Source: an uncultured Rhodoblastus sp.
Lineage (GTDB): Bacteria > Pseudomonadota > Alphaproteobacteria > Rhizobiales > Beijerinckiaceae
NCBI RefSeq assembly: GCF_903903185.1
Contig: NZ_CAIUXT010000016.1
Coordinates: forward strand, 1-64,000
Length of the DNA stretch: 64,000 nucleotides
Reading direction: 5' to 3'
Position 1 is the first letter of the stretch, and every line of letters starts with the position of its first letter. Under the pieces are notes generated by a model. That model was not told the origin of the DNA. It ran no database searches and worked only from the letters and a program-made list of their open reading frames with translations. This document shows, piece by piece, positions 9,600 to 19,100 of the stretch. Made by a program: the position numbers and the translations under genes.

Positions 9600-11093
9600 A
9601 TGTCGATTTGCGACCAGCAGGCCAGACGATTCCTGGCCACGATCTGGCTTTCACTGGCGCTTGGCGTCGGACTGGGCTCATGGCCCGCCGCCGCCGATAG
9701 CGCCGCCCCGGCTGCCCAGACGGCGCCCGCGCCGGCTCCGCCGGGGCCGCTCACCACCAAGGATCCCGCGATTTCACTCGACGACCTCGAACTCCTGCTC
9801 GCCCCATTGTCGAAGGACGAGGTCGAGACCGAAGCGAAAGGCTGGTTCGATCTTTTGCGCGCCAAGGAACGCGAAATCACGCTGGCCGAATTGAGCGTCC
9901 ATCGCAAGAACCGCGAAATCGCCCTGCTGGAAAAACAAAAGGCGGCGGCGGGGCAATTGGCCAAGGCCACGGCGAACGCGAAGGCGACCGGCGGCGCCGG
10001 CGGCGCGGCCTCCGAAAAGGTCGCGGAAGCGCAAAAGGCTCTCGCCAAGACGGTCGAAGCCACGAGCAGCGAAACCGCCAAGGAGGAAAAAAAGGCCGAG
10101 GCGATCGCGGGGGCGACGGCGAAACCAGCCGCAGCATCGCCTGCGACCGCGCCCGCGAGCGACGCGAAGGCCGGGAATGTCGTCGCGGCGGCCCAGAAGG
10201 AAGCCGCGACCGCCGAACAGGCCAAGGCGCTGGCCAAGGCCGCCCCGGCGGCGCCCGCCACTGCTCCCGCCGCCGTCGTCGATGCTTCAAAAAAGGCGGA
10301 AAAACTGGTCGAGAAGACCGAGGAAGCCTCTGCCGCCAAGGCCGACGCCAAGGTGCAACTGGTCGATTACAGCACACAGCTGACGAGCGAGCGCACCGCC
10401 CTGCTCGATCGCCTGAAGCTCGTGCTCGACAATTGGGAGCTCAAGGGCGGCGACCCCAAGACCTATCGTCTCTATGTGGCGTCGATCGGCGGGATCAAGA
10501 TCGACGTCTCGGATCGGGCCGCGACCTGGGCGCGGGTCTCGGCCTGGCTTACCGCCGATGAGGGCGGCCTCCGCTGGGCGCGCAATCTGGCGACCTTCCT
10601 CGCCTATATTCTGGGATCGATTGTCGTCGCCCGGATCGTTCGCGGGCTCCTGCGCCGGGCTTTGGGCAGTGGCCGGCTGCATTCTTCGCAGCTTCTCGCC
10701 GACTTCCTCGTTTCAAGCTCGGGACGGATCATCCTCGCCATCGGCGTTCTGCTGGGCCTGTCGGCGCTTGAAGTCAATCTGGCGCCCCTGCTGGCGGTGA
10801 TCGGCGCCGCCGGCTTTGTCGTCGCGTTCGCCCTGCAGGGCACGCTCAGCAATTTCGCCAGCGGCCTCCTGATCATGGTGTTCAAGCCGTTCGACATCGG
10901 CGACGAGGTCGAAGCCGGCGGCATCAAGGGCAAGGTCGTCGGAGTCAATATCTTCAGCACGACCATCCTGACGGAAGAAGGACTCCAGAACATCGTTCCC
11001 AACGATAACATCTGGAAGAACGTCATCGTCAACCGGACGACAGGCGTCTCCAAAAACCCCGGCGAGACGGCTTCAAAGCCCTCGGCGGCGTAA
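9600..11093 (+). CDS. MscS-family mechanosensitive channel, Ala/Lys-rich periplasmic region, short C-terminus
   Basis: FVVAFALQGTLSNFASGLLIMVFKPFDIGDEVEAGGIKGKVVGVNIFSTTILTEEG...VPNDNIW is the MscS core. Confidence 0.88.
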   Translation: MSICDQQARRFLATIWLSLALGVGLGSWPAAADSAAPAAQTAPAPAPPGPLTTKDPAISLDDLELLLAPLSKDEVETEAKGWFDLLRAKEREITLAELSVHRKNREIALLEKQKAAAGQLAKATANAKATGGAGGAASEKVAEAQKALAKTVEATSSETAKEEKKAEAIAGATAKPAAASPATAPASDAKAGNVVAAAQKEAATAEQAKALAKAAPAAPATAPAAVVDASKKAEKLVEKTEEASAAKADAKVQLVDYSTQLTSERTALLDRLKLVLDNWELKGGDPKTYRLYVASIGGIKIDVSDRAATWARVSAWLTADEGGLRWARNLATFLAYILGSIVVARIVRGLLRRALGSGRLHSSQLLADFLVSSSGRIILAIGVLLGLSALEVNLAPLLAVIGAAGFVVAFALQGTLSNFASGLLIMVFKPFDIGDEVEAGGIKGKVVGVNIFSTTILTEEGLQNIVPNDNIWKNVIVNRTTGVSKNPGETASKPSAA

Positions 11094-11161
11094 CGCAAGG
11101 TCTCGGCGACAAGGCAGGCTCCTCCCGCCTGATCGGGCGGGGGGAAATCAGACCCGTTGCT

Positions 11162-11908
11162 TCACAGGCTGTGCCGCGCCGAAATCTCCGCGAGCATTTC
11201 GAGCGTTTTTGCGACCGCCGCCGCCAGGGCCCGCGCGTCTTTCGCGCGCAAGACAATCTGGTTCTTGAAGCGGCCATCTGACAGTTGCGGATAGGAGCCT
11301 ATCGATACGTCCGGCAGGGCTTTCGCCAGCGCCGAGAGAGCGTCGGCATAGGCGCCTTCGGGCAGTCCGTGCGCATCGAGGGTTTCGGACAGGATTTTCA
11401 CCCCCCTTGCCAGTTTCGGCGCAACATCTTCGAGCATGGCCTGCATGATCGCCGGCACGCCGGCCATGACGATGACATTGCCGATCCAGAAGCCGGGCGC
11501 CCGGGAAATCGGATTGGCGACGAGTTCCGCGCCATCGGGAATACGCGCCATGCGGCGGCGCGCCTCGTTGAGGTCTTGCGGAGCGATGCGCTCCAGCAGC
11601 AGCGCCAACGCGCGCGGATCTTCGGAAATGCCGACGCCAAAAGCCTTGGCGACGCCGTCGGCGGTAATGTCGTCGTGGGTCGGGCCGATGCCGCCGGTGG
11701 TGAAGACATAGTCGTAACGCGACCGCAAGGCGTTGACCGCTGCGACGATCTCCTCCTCCACGTCGGGAACGACGCGGATTTCCCGTGTCTCCAAGCCAAT
11801 CTGCGCGAGATAATGGGCGATATGGCCGCTGTTGGTATCTCGGGTGCGGCCGGAGAGGATTTCGTCGCCGATGACCAGCACGGCGGCGGTGACCTGTTTT
11901 TCGCTCAT
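11162..11908 (-). CDS. Competence/damage-inducible protein A-like (CinA N-terminal, MoaB/Mog fold)
   Basis: AAVLVIGDEILSGRTRDTNSGHIAHYLAQIG; TTGGIGPTHDDITADGVAKAFG. Confidence 0.92.
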   Translation of the reverse strand: MSEKQVTAAVLVIGDEILSGRTRDTNSGHIAHYLAQIGLETREIRVVPDVEEEIVAAVNALRSRYDYVFTTGGIGPTHDDITADGVAKAFGVGISEDPRALALLLERIAPQDLNEARRRMARIPDGAELVANPISRAPGFWIGNVIVMAGVPAIMQAMLEDVAPKLARGVKILSETLDAHGLPEGAYADALSALAKALPDVSIGSYPQLSDGRFKNQIVLRAKDARALAAAVAKTLEMLAEISARHSL

Positions 11909-12774
11909 GGGGTTAGACCTTGGTCCTCGGAGCGTTCATAAATGACATAGACGCGGGTGCGCAGCACGCGGACATAGCCGCGTTCTTCCAGCATGGCGCA
12001 GAGATCGACGTCCCATTTCCCCGGCGAATAGGCGAGGATCAGCGCGCGCGGCCAGAGCGTTTCCGGCTCAAAGCTCAGAAAAGGCTCCAGCACCAGATCC
12101 TCCGCGCCTTCGACATCGAGTTTCATCGCGTCGATGCGCCCGAACCCTTCCTCGCGCACGAGCGTCGCCAGCGCATAGGCGGGAACCCGCGCCGAGCCGC
12201 CGCCGCCCTCGACATTGACGATGCGCATCGAGGTTTCGGCGAGATCATAGGGATTGATGAACAGGGTCACGTCGTTTTCCGAGTCGGCGACGGCGCAGTC
12301 CATCGCCTTGACGGTCGCCGCCGGATTCTGCCGCAGATTGTAGACCAGGCGCTCGTAGAGCATCGGCTGCGGCTCGACCGCGAGTATTTTGGCGCGCGGC
12401 CCGGCGCGCAGCGCCACGAACAGGCTGGTAGCCCCGACGCCGGCGCCGAGATCGAGAAACGTCATGTCCGGCGTGATTCGGGCGGCCAGAAACCGCCTTT
12501 CCTCACGGTCGGCGAGTTGCGGCGTGAACAGCAGCCGCTTTTCGCAGGCGTTGTTGAAGGGATAAAGCCGCATCCGGGCGCGCAGGGTTTCGACCGTGAC
12601 ATCGACCGGCCGGGAGCGCAGCCGCCGCAGGCCGACACCGCGCACCAGCAGCGCCGCGCGCTGCCCAAGCCAGTGCATCCCGGCGTTCTGGGTGAATTGG
12701 AGCAGACGGCGCAGCGCGCCATGCGGCTGATGCTGGCCGAAGGGGGAAAGATCATTGGCCGCTCGTGCGCGCAT
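11905..12774 (-). CDS. FkbM family methyltransferase
   Basis: TFLDLGAGVGATSLFVALRAG, AVEPQPMLYERLVYNLRQN, DAMKLDVEGAEDLVLEPF. Confidence 0.88.
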   Translation of the reverse strand: MRARAANDLSPFGQHQPHGALRRLLQFTQNAGMHWLGQRAALLVRGVGLRRLRSRPVDVTVETLRARMRLYPFNNACEKRLLFTPQLADREERRFLAARITPDMTFLDLGAGVGATSLFVALRAGPRAKILAVEPQPMLYERLVYNLRQNPAATVKAMDCAVADSENDVTLFINPYDLAETSMRIVNVEGGGGSARVPAYALATLVREEGFGRIDAMKLDVEGAEDLVLEPFLSFEPETLWPRALILAYSPGKWDVDLCAMLEERGYVRVLRTRVYVIYERSEDQGLTP

Positions 12775-12993
12775 GATCCGCGTTCTAGCAGCCGCAGCCC
12801 CAAGCTCCAAGTTGACGGGCCAATTTGACGAGCCATGTCGATGCAGCCAAGTTTTATCGCCCGAACCCTTGCGCGTCGCCCGGTTTGGGCTAAATCTGGC
12901 GATCGAAGGAGCTTGCGCCGGCGCCTGGCGCATGGTCTTTGCACCGTTTTCCGGACCCATTTTTCCCGTCGGCGGCGGACTGCATCAAGCGAA

Positions 12994-13833
12994 ATGGAAA
13001 AAATGACTTTTATCGAAGCCGAAGCCTCGCCCGTCCGCAAGAACGGCCAGATCAGACTGCACGGGCCGGAAGCTTTCGCCGGCATGAGGAAGGCCGGGCG
13101 CATCGCCGCCGAAGCGCTCGACCTGTTGACGCAAGCCGCGCAGCCAGGCGTCGCCACCGAAGCGCTGGACCGGCTGGCCTATGAATTCGGCATGGATAAT
13201 GGCGCCTATCCGGCGCCGCTCGATTATCGCGGCTATCGCAAGTCGATCTGCACCTCGATCAACCATGTCGTGTGCCATGGCATTCCCGACAGCAAGCCAT
13301 TGCGCGACGGCGACATCGTCAATCTCGACGTGACCTATATCGTCGACGGCTGGCACGGCGATTCGAGCCGCATGTATTTCATCGGCGAAGTCGCGCGCCG
13401 CGCGCAGCGGCTGTGCGAAGTCACCTATGAAGCGCTGCGGCGCGGCATTGCGGCGGTCAAGCCCGGCGCCACCACCGGCGACATCGGCTACGCCATCCAG
13501 ATCTACGCCGAATCCGAGCGCTGTTCGGTGGTGCGCGAATTCTGCGGCCACGGCATCGGCAAATTGTTCCACGACGAGCCCAACATCCTGCATTACGGCC
13601 ACAAGGGCCAGGGCGTGACCCTCAAGGAAGGCATGTTCTTCACCATCGAGCCGATGATCAATCTCGGCAAGCCGCAGGTGAAGATTCTGGCCGACGGCTG
13701 GACCGCCGTGACCCGCGACCGTTCGCTTTCGGCGCAGTTCGAACATGCGCTGGGCGTCACCGCGACGGGCGCCGAAATCTTCACCCTCTCGCCGCGCGGC
13801 CTGCATTGCCCGCCCTATGGCAAGGCGGAATGA
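12994..13833 (+). CDS. map: Type I methionine aminopeptidase
   Basis: YRGYRKSICTSINHVVCHGIPDSKPLRDGDIVNLDVT; GHGIGKLFHDEPNILHYG. Confidence 0.96.
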   Translation: MEKMTFIEAEASPVRKNGQIRLHGPEAFAGMRKAGRIAAEALDLLTQAAQPGVATEALDRLAYEFGMDNGAYPAPLDYRGYRKSICTSINHVVCHGIPDSKPLRDGDIVNLDVTYIVDGWHGDSSRMYFIGEVARRAQRLCEVTYEALRRGIAAVKPGATTGDIGYAIQIYAESERCSVVREFCGHGIGKLFHDEPNILHYGHKGQGVTLKEGMFFTIEPMINLGKPQVKILADGWTAVTRDRSLSAQFEHALGVTATGAEIFTLSPRGLHCPPYGKAE

Positions 13834-14522
13834 AGGACGACGCACCAAAGGAATCGCTGAACGCCGGCCATCGCGAGCGGCTGCGCGAGCGATTTCTGGC
13901 GGGCGGGTCCGAGGCTCTGGCGGATTACGAAGTGCTGGAATTGTTGCTGTTTCGCGCCATTCCGCGCCGCGACGTCAAGCCGATCGCCAAAATGCTGCTC
14001 AAGAAATTCGGTACTTTCGGCGAGGTGATCGCCGCCCCGGCGGCGCGGCTCAAGGAAGTGGAGTTCATCGGCGATTCGGCGGTCACCGAGCTGAAGATCG
14101 TCGAGGCGGCGGCGCGTCTGCTGTCGAAGGAAACCATGCGCAAGCGACTGACGCTCGGCGCTTTCACGCAGGTGCTCGATTATTGCCGGGGCGCCATGGC
14201 CTTTCTCGACACCGAGGAATTTCGGGTGATCTTTCTCGACAAGAAAAACGGCCTGCTCGCCGACGAGGTGCAGGGGCGCGGCACGGTGGACCATACGCCG
14301 GTCTATCCGCGCGAAATCATTCGCCGCGCGCTGGAACTCAATGCGAGCGCGGTCATTCTCGTCCACAATCACCCTTCCGGCGACCCTACTCCCTCCTCGG
14401 CCGATGTCGTGATGACGCAGAATATCGCCTCCCTCGCCAAGCCGCTCGGCATCAATGTGCACGATCATCTGATCATCGGCCGCAACGGCCATGCATCGAT
14501 GCGCGCGCTGAAACTATTCTGA
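13830..14522 (+). CDS. radC: DNA repair protein RadC (JAB/MPN domain)
   Basis: GHRERLRERFLAGGSEALADYEVLELLLFRAIPRRDVKPIAK; VHNHPSGDPTPSSAD; ATGA overlap with map. Confidence 0.95.
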   Translation: MKDDAPKESLNAGHRERLRERFLAGGSEALADYEVLELLLFRAIPRRDVKPIAKMLLKKFGTFGEVIAAPAARLKEVEFIGDSAVTELKIVEAAARLLSKETMRKRLTLGAFTQVLDYCRGAMAFLDTEEFRVIFLDKKNGLLADEVQGRGTVDHTPVYPREIIRRALELNASAVILVHNHPSGDPTPSSADVVMTQNIASLAKPLGINVHDHLIIGRNGHASMRALKLF

Positions 14523-14534
14523 CGGGAAACAGCC

Positions 14535-15317
14535 ATGGTCGATTGGGGGATCGAAGGGTTAAAGCTGAACGTCTCGCTCGCGGGCGAGAGGCGCGCGCCG
14601 GCGCTGATCCTCGCCCATCCGCTCGGCGCCAATCTGCAAGTCTGGGACGACATCGCGCCGGCGCTGGCCGAAAAATTCTTTCTCGTCCGCCTCGACTTGC
14701 GCGGCCATGGCCGGTCGCGGAGTCCTGCCGGGCCCTATGCGCTTGCCGATTTCGGCGGCGACGTCTGCGCGACGATGGACGCGCTCGGCGTCAAGCGGGC
14801 GCATTTTCTCGGCCAGTCGATGGGCGGCGCCATCGGCCAATGGCTGATGATTCACGCGCCCGAAAGGCTCGACAAAATCGTGCTGGCCAATACGGCGTCT
14901 TATTTCCCGTCCGCCGCCGGCTGGAACGCCCGCATCCGCTCGGCGCGCGAAAAAGGCATGACGAAACTCGCGCCCTCCGTCGCACAGCGCTGGCTGACGG
15001 AAGGTTTCCGCAATGACCGGCCCGACGTCGCGCGAAAAATCGAGCACATGCTGCTCGCCAGCGATCCGCTCGGCTACGCCGCCTGCTGCTCGGCCCTGCG
15101 CGACACGGATCTGCGCGACGCGATCCGCGCAGCGCCGCCCCGCCCGGTTCTGGTGATTGTCGGCGAATCCGACGCTTCGACGCCACCCGAACTCGGCGTC
15201 GCTCTGGCGAAGAGTTTGAGCGATTCACGGCTGGTCCGGCTCAAGGCGGCGCATCTGTCCAGCGTCGAGGCCGAGGAGGCTTTTTTGGAGGCGGTGACGG
15301 TGTTTCTGGCAGGCTAA
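14535..15317 (+). CDS. pcaD: Alpha/beta hydrolase, 3-oxoadipate enol-lactonase-like
   Basis: LAHPLGANLQVWDDIAPALAEKFFLVRLDLRGHGRSRSPAGPYALADFG; GQSMGGAIGQW. Confidence 0.8.
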   Translation: MVDWGIEGLKLNVSLAGERRAPALILAHPLGANLQVWDDIAPALAEKFFLVRLDLRGHGRSRSPAGPYALADFGGDVCATMDALGVKRAHFLGQSMGGAIGQWLMIHAPERLDKIVLANTASYFPSAAGWNARIRSAREKGMTKLAPSVAQRWLTEGFRNDRPDVARKIEHMLLASDPLGYAACCSALRDTDLRDAIRAAPPRPVLVIVGESDASTPPELGVALAKSLSDSRLVRLKAAHLSSVEAEEAFLEAVTVFLAG

Positions 15318-15405
15318 AATATCGATTTCGCTATTTCGCGCCGATCTTCGGAGAGCGGAAAATGCCGACCGCTTCTTGTGACGTAAAGTCGAAGTCCTTC
15401 TTCGT

Positions 15406-15933
15406 TCACCCCGCCATCTCTCGCAACGCCGCCCGGACCCGCGCCACCGCCTCGATCAGCCTATGCGTGTCGCTGTCGCGCAAAATGCCCTTGCCCGCGC
15501 AATATTCGTAATTTTCCGCCGCCGCCGCGACTTCATGGGCGCCGACGGCGCGCGCCGAGCCTTTGAGCTTGTGCGCCAGGTCGGCTCGCGAAAACTTCGC
15601 CGCGTCCGCATCGGCGCGGCCGAGTTGCTCGGCGATCCGCCCCGCCTGATGGTCGAACAGCGCCAGCAATTCGCTTTCCAGCGCGCTGTCGCCCATGGTC
15701 TGGCGCGCCAGATGGACAAGATCGATCGGGCATGCGCCAGCGCCGTCCCCGCTGGCGGTGGAAGCGGAATCGAAACCGGGAATACGCTGGGCGGGGGCCA
15801 AGGTTTTCTCCTGTCGGCGTGGATTTGGAGCGGTTTCACGCCGAAGGGCGGCGACCTGTGGTTGCGAAATTGAAAAATCCGGACGAAACCGCGCTGCCCA
15901 ACTTCGCCCAAAAAAATGGACGAAACCCCTCAT
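15406..15933 (-). CDS. Hpt (histidine phosphotransfer) domain protein
   Basis: DSALESELLALFDHQAG...FSRADLAHKLKGSARAVGAHEVAAAAENYE with HxLKGSA phospho-His motif; start uncertain. Confidence 0.8.
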   Translation of the reverse strand: MRGFVHFFGRSWAARFRPDFSISQPQVAALRRETAPNPRRQEKTLAPAQRIPGFDSASTASGDGAGACPIDLVHLARQTMGDSALESELLALFDHQAGRIAEQLGRADADAAKFSRADLAHKLKGSARAVGAHEVAAAAENYEYCAGKGILRDSDTHRLIEAVARVRAALREMAG

Positions 15934-16050
15934 TTTCCGATATTTTCCGAAAATTTTAGCAACATGGAAAAAACTCCGTTAACGACGTTGGCAAAAGCCG
16001 CCCCGGCGGCTGTTTTCTTCGCGGCGGCGCCAGCGTAAAGTGTGTCTTGG

Positions 16051-16065
16051 TTAACTGCCTCTTAA
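16051..16065. promoter_or_regulatory. Candidate CtrA binding site TTAA-N7-TTAA upstream of giant gene
   Basis: TTAACTGCCTCTTAA, exact 7-nt spacing, 79 bp before the ATG. Confidence 0.6.
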
Positions 16066-16143
16066 TGCGACTGGCGGTGAACCACCGACGCGACGCGTAA
16101 GGTCGCGTCACGACGTTGGTAAAGTCAAAAGGGCGATTTGGTC

Positions 16144-19100
16144 ATGTCCACACCGAGCAAGGCTCAGGATCCCGCGGCCGCCGCTTTGTCGGCGATCGAG
16201 GACGCGCTTCGGCTGCATGTCGAGCCGGAAGCGGCAAACGCCGAAACGCCCAACGAAACGCCAGCGGAAACCTCCGCCGAGACCGGCGAAGGCCCCAAAC
16301 TCGAATTCCATTTGCCGACGACGCGCCCCGATAATGAGCCGCCAACGCCGCGCCTGCCCGAAATCGCCGCCGACGAACTTTCGGGCGCCGTGCGCCCGCG
16401 CGACCCGGAAGCGCCGCGCTCGCCCCTGACCCCGAACGCCTTCCCGGCCAACGACGACCGCCCCTCGGTTGGCCAGATCCTGCAGAGTCTGCAGGCGCGC
16501 CCCGATTCCACCGCCATGACCGGCGCGATCATCGCCGCCGCCGCCTGGACCGGCCTGTGGATCGGCTATTTCCTGTTCACCCATGGCGCGGCCTTTTCCG
16601 GCTCGCTGTTCAGCCCGGCAGCCGCCATTTCCGCCTTCGCTCTGATCGGTCCGGTGATCTTCTTCCTCGCGATGGGCTCGGTCGCCCGCCGCGCCCAGGA
16701 AATGCGGCTGACCGCCCGCTCGATGGCGGAAGTGGCGATCAGGCTCGCCGAACCCGAGACCATCGCCACCGAACAGGTCGTCACCCTGAGCCAGGCGATC
16801 CGCCGCGAGGTCGCCTCGATGGGCGACGGCATCGAGCGGGCGCTGGCCCGCGCCAGCGAACTCGACACCATGGTTCGCGCCGAAGTCGCCTCGCTGGAGC
16901 GCACCCATGGCGAAAACGAGCGCCGCATCCGGCTGCTGCTCAGCGAATTGGCGAGCGAACGCGAATCCATCGTGCTCAATGCAAACCGGGTTTCTGCGGC
17001 GCTGACCGACGCCCAAAATTCCGTTTCCGGCGAGTTGGACGCCGCGACCCGGCAACTGACCGGGCTGCTCGACGCCACCGGCGAACGCCTCGCGAGCCAG
17101 CTTGAGGAAAAGAGCGGCGCCATCGAGCAGGCCTTCGCCCGGACCGGCGATGCCTTGCTGCAACAGATCGAAAGCCGCGCCGAAGCCTTGCTGGGCCGTT
17201 TCGACGCCACCGGCGGCGAGGCCTCGCGGCGGATCGAGGAGCGCGCCGGCGATGTCGACGGACGCTTGCGCGCCTTCGCCAGTTCATTCCTCGAACAGAT
17301 TGACGGCCAGTCGAACCAATTGGCGCAGAATCTTCGCGACGCGGGCCAGCGCATTGGCCAAACCATCGGACAGCAAGGCGACGAACTGACCGGCCGCATT
17401 GCCGGTCAGACCGAGCGGCTGCATGAAATCGTCGCGGTCCATGGCCCTGCCCTGAGCCAGTCTCTGGCCTCGGTCGGAGAGGATCTCGCCCAGCGCCTGC
17501 GCGGGGAAACGCAAGCGGCGCAGAACCTTCTGGGCGCCTCTGGCGAAGCCTTCTCGCAGACCCTCGATGCGCAGCGCGCGCGCTCGGCCGAGCATTTCGC
17601 GCAGGCGACGCAGGCCGCACTCCGGGACATGAGCGCCCAGGCCGAAGCCCTGCAAAATCATGTCGGCGAAACGGCGCGGCGCGCCGTCGAGGACTTCGGC
17701 GCCCATGCCGAGAGCGTCGGCCAGACCTTCGCCAGCGTCAGCCTGCAAGCGGTCGAAAGCGTCGCTGGCCAGACCGATGCGCTGCGCGAGAACTTCCACC
17801 TGGCGGCGGAAGAAACCCTTGCGGCGCTGGCCGGCCACACCGAGGCCTTCAACGAGGCCTTCGCGCGCACCGCCGCCGAGGCCATCGAAGGCGTCGCCGG
17901 ACAGACCGAGGCGTTGCGGGCGGCTGGCGAAACGCTGCGCGGGGCTGGCGATTCGGTGCGGGAAGCGGGCGACGCCCTGCGCGGAACCATCGAAATTTCG
18001 ACCCATGCCGCTCTCGCCGCGATCGAGGACAAGACCGAGAACCTGCGGCACAGGTTCGACGTCCTTTCGGGCGCGACCGTCGAAACGCTGGAGGCGCAGA
18101 CCGCCCGCATCGAGCAGTCTTTCTCGCGAAACTTCGAACATCTGAAGCAGACCGTCGGCTCGGCGACGCAGGAAACGCTGGCCGCGCTCGTCGGCCATAC
18201 CGGCGCGTTCCAGGAGCAGTTCGCCCAGACGGCGCAACTGACCGTCGACGCCGTCGGCGTCCACGGCGAGCGTCTGGAACATATGGTCGCCGCCGTGACG
18301 CAGGACCAGCTCTCGGCTCTGGTCGGTCATACCGAAGCGTTCCAGCAGAATTTCGCCCGGCTGGCGCACGAAACCGCCGAACTGGCCGCCACCCGGACGC
18401 AGGCTTTGCAGATTTCGCTGGAAGCCGCCGGAAATGCCGTAGGAGACGCGCTCAGCGAGACCGTGGCCAGCACGCAGGCGCGGTTCGAGACCGTCGCCGA
18501 GACGACCGTCGCCGCAATGGAGACCAAAGCGCAGCAGCAGATCGCCGCCCTCGCCGAACAAGGCGAGGCCTTCCAGAGCCAATTCGCCCGCCTGACAGAG
18601 GAAACCGTCGGTCAGGCCCGGACGCGGACCGATGGCATGCGCGAATCGCTCGAAGCGACCAGCCACGCGGTGGGCGAGGCGCTGAGCCAGACCGTGGCCG
18701 CAACCCAGGCGCAATTCGAGACGGCGGCCGAGGCGACGCTGGCGGCCCTTCACGCCAAAGCGCAGGACCAGATCGACGCCCTCGCCGGCCATGGCGATGC
18801 CTTCCATGAGAATTTCGCGCGCCTTACCGAAGAAACGGTGAGCCAGGCGGAAGCTCGCGCGAAGACCCTGCGCCTGTCGCTCGAAGCGGCCAGCCGGACT
18901 GTGGGCGAGACGCTGAGCGAGACCGTCGCCGCCACGCAGGCGCGGTTCGAGACCGCAACCGACGCGTCGCTCGCGGCGCTGCAAAGCAGATCGCAGGAGC
19001 AGATCGACGCCCTCGCCGGCCATGGCGAGGCCTTCCACGAGAATTTCGCCCGGATCGCTCAGGAAACGGCGAACCAGGCGGAAACGCGCGCGAACGCCCT

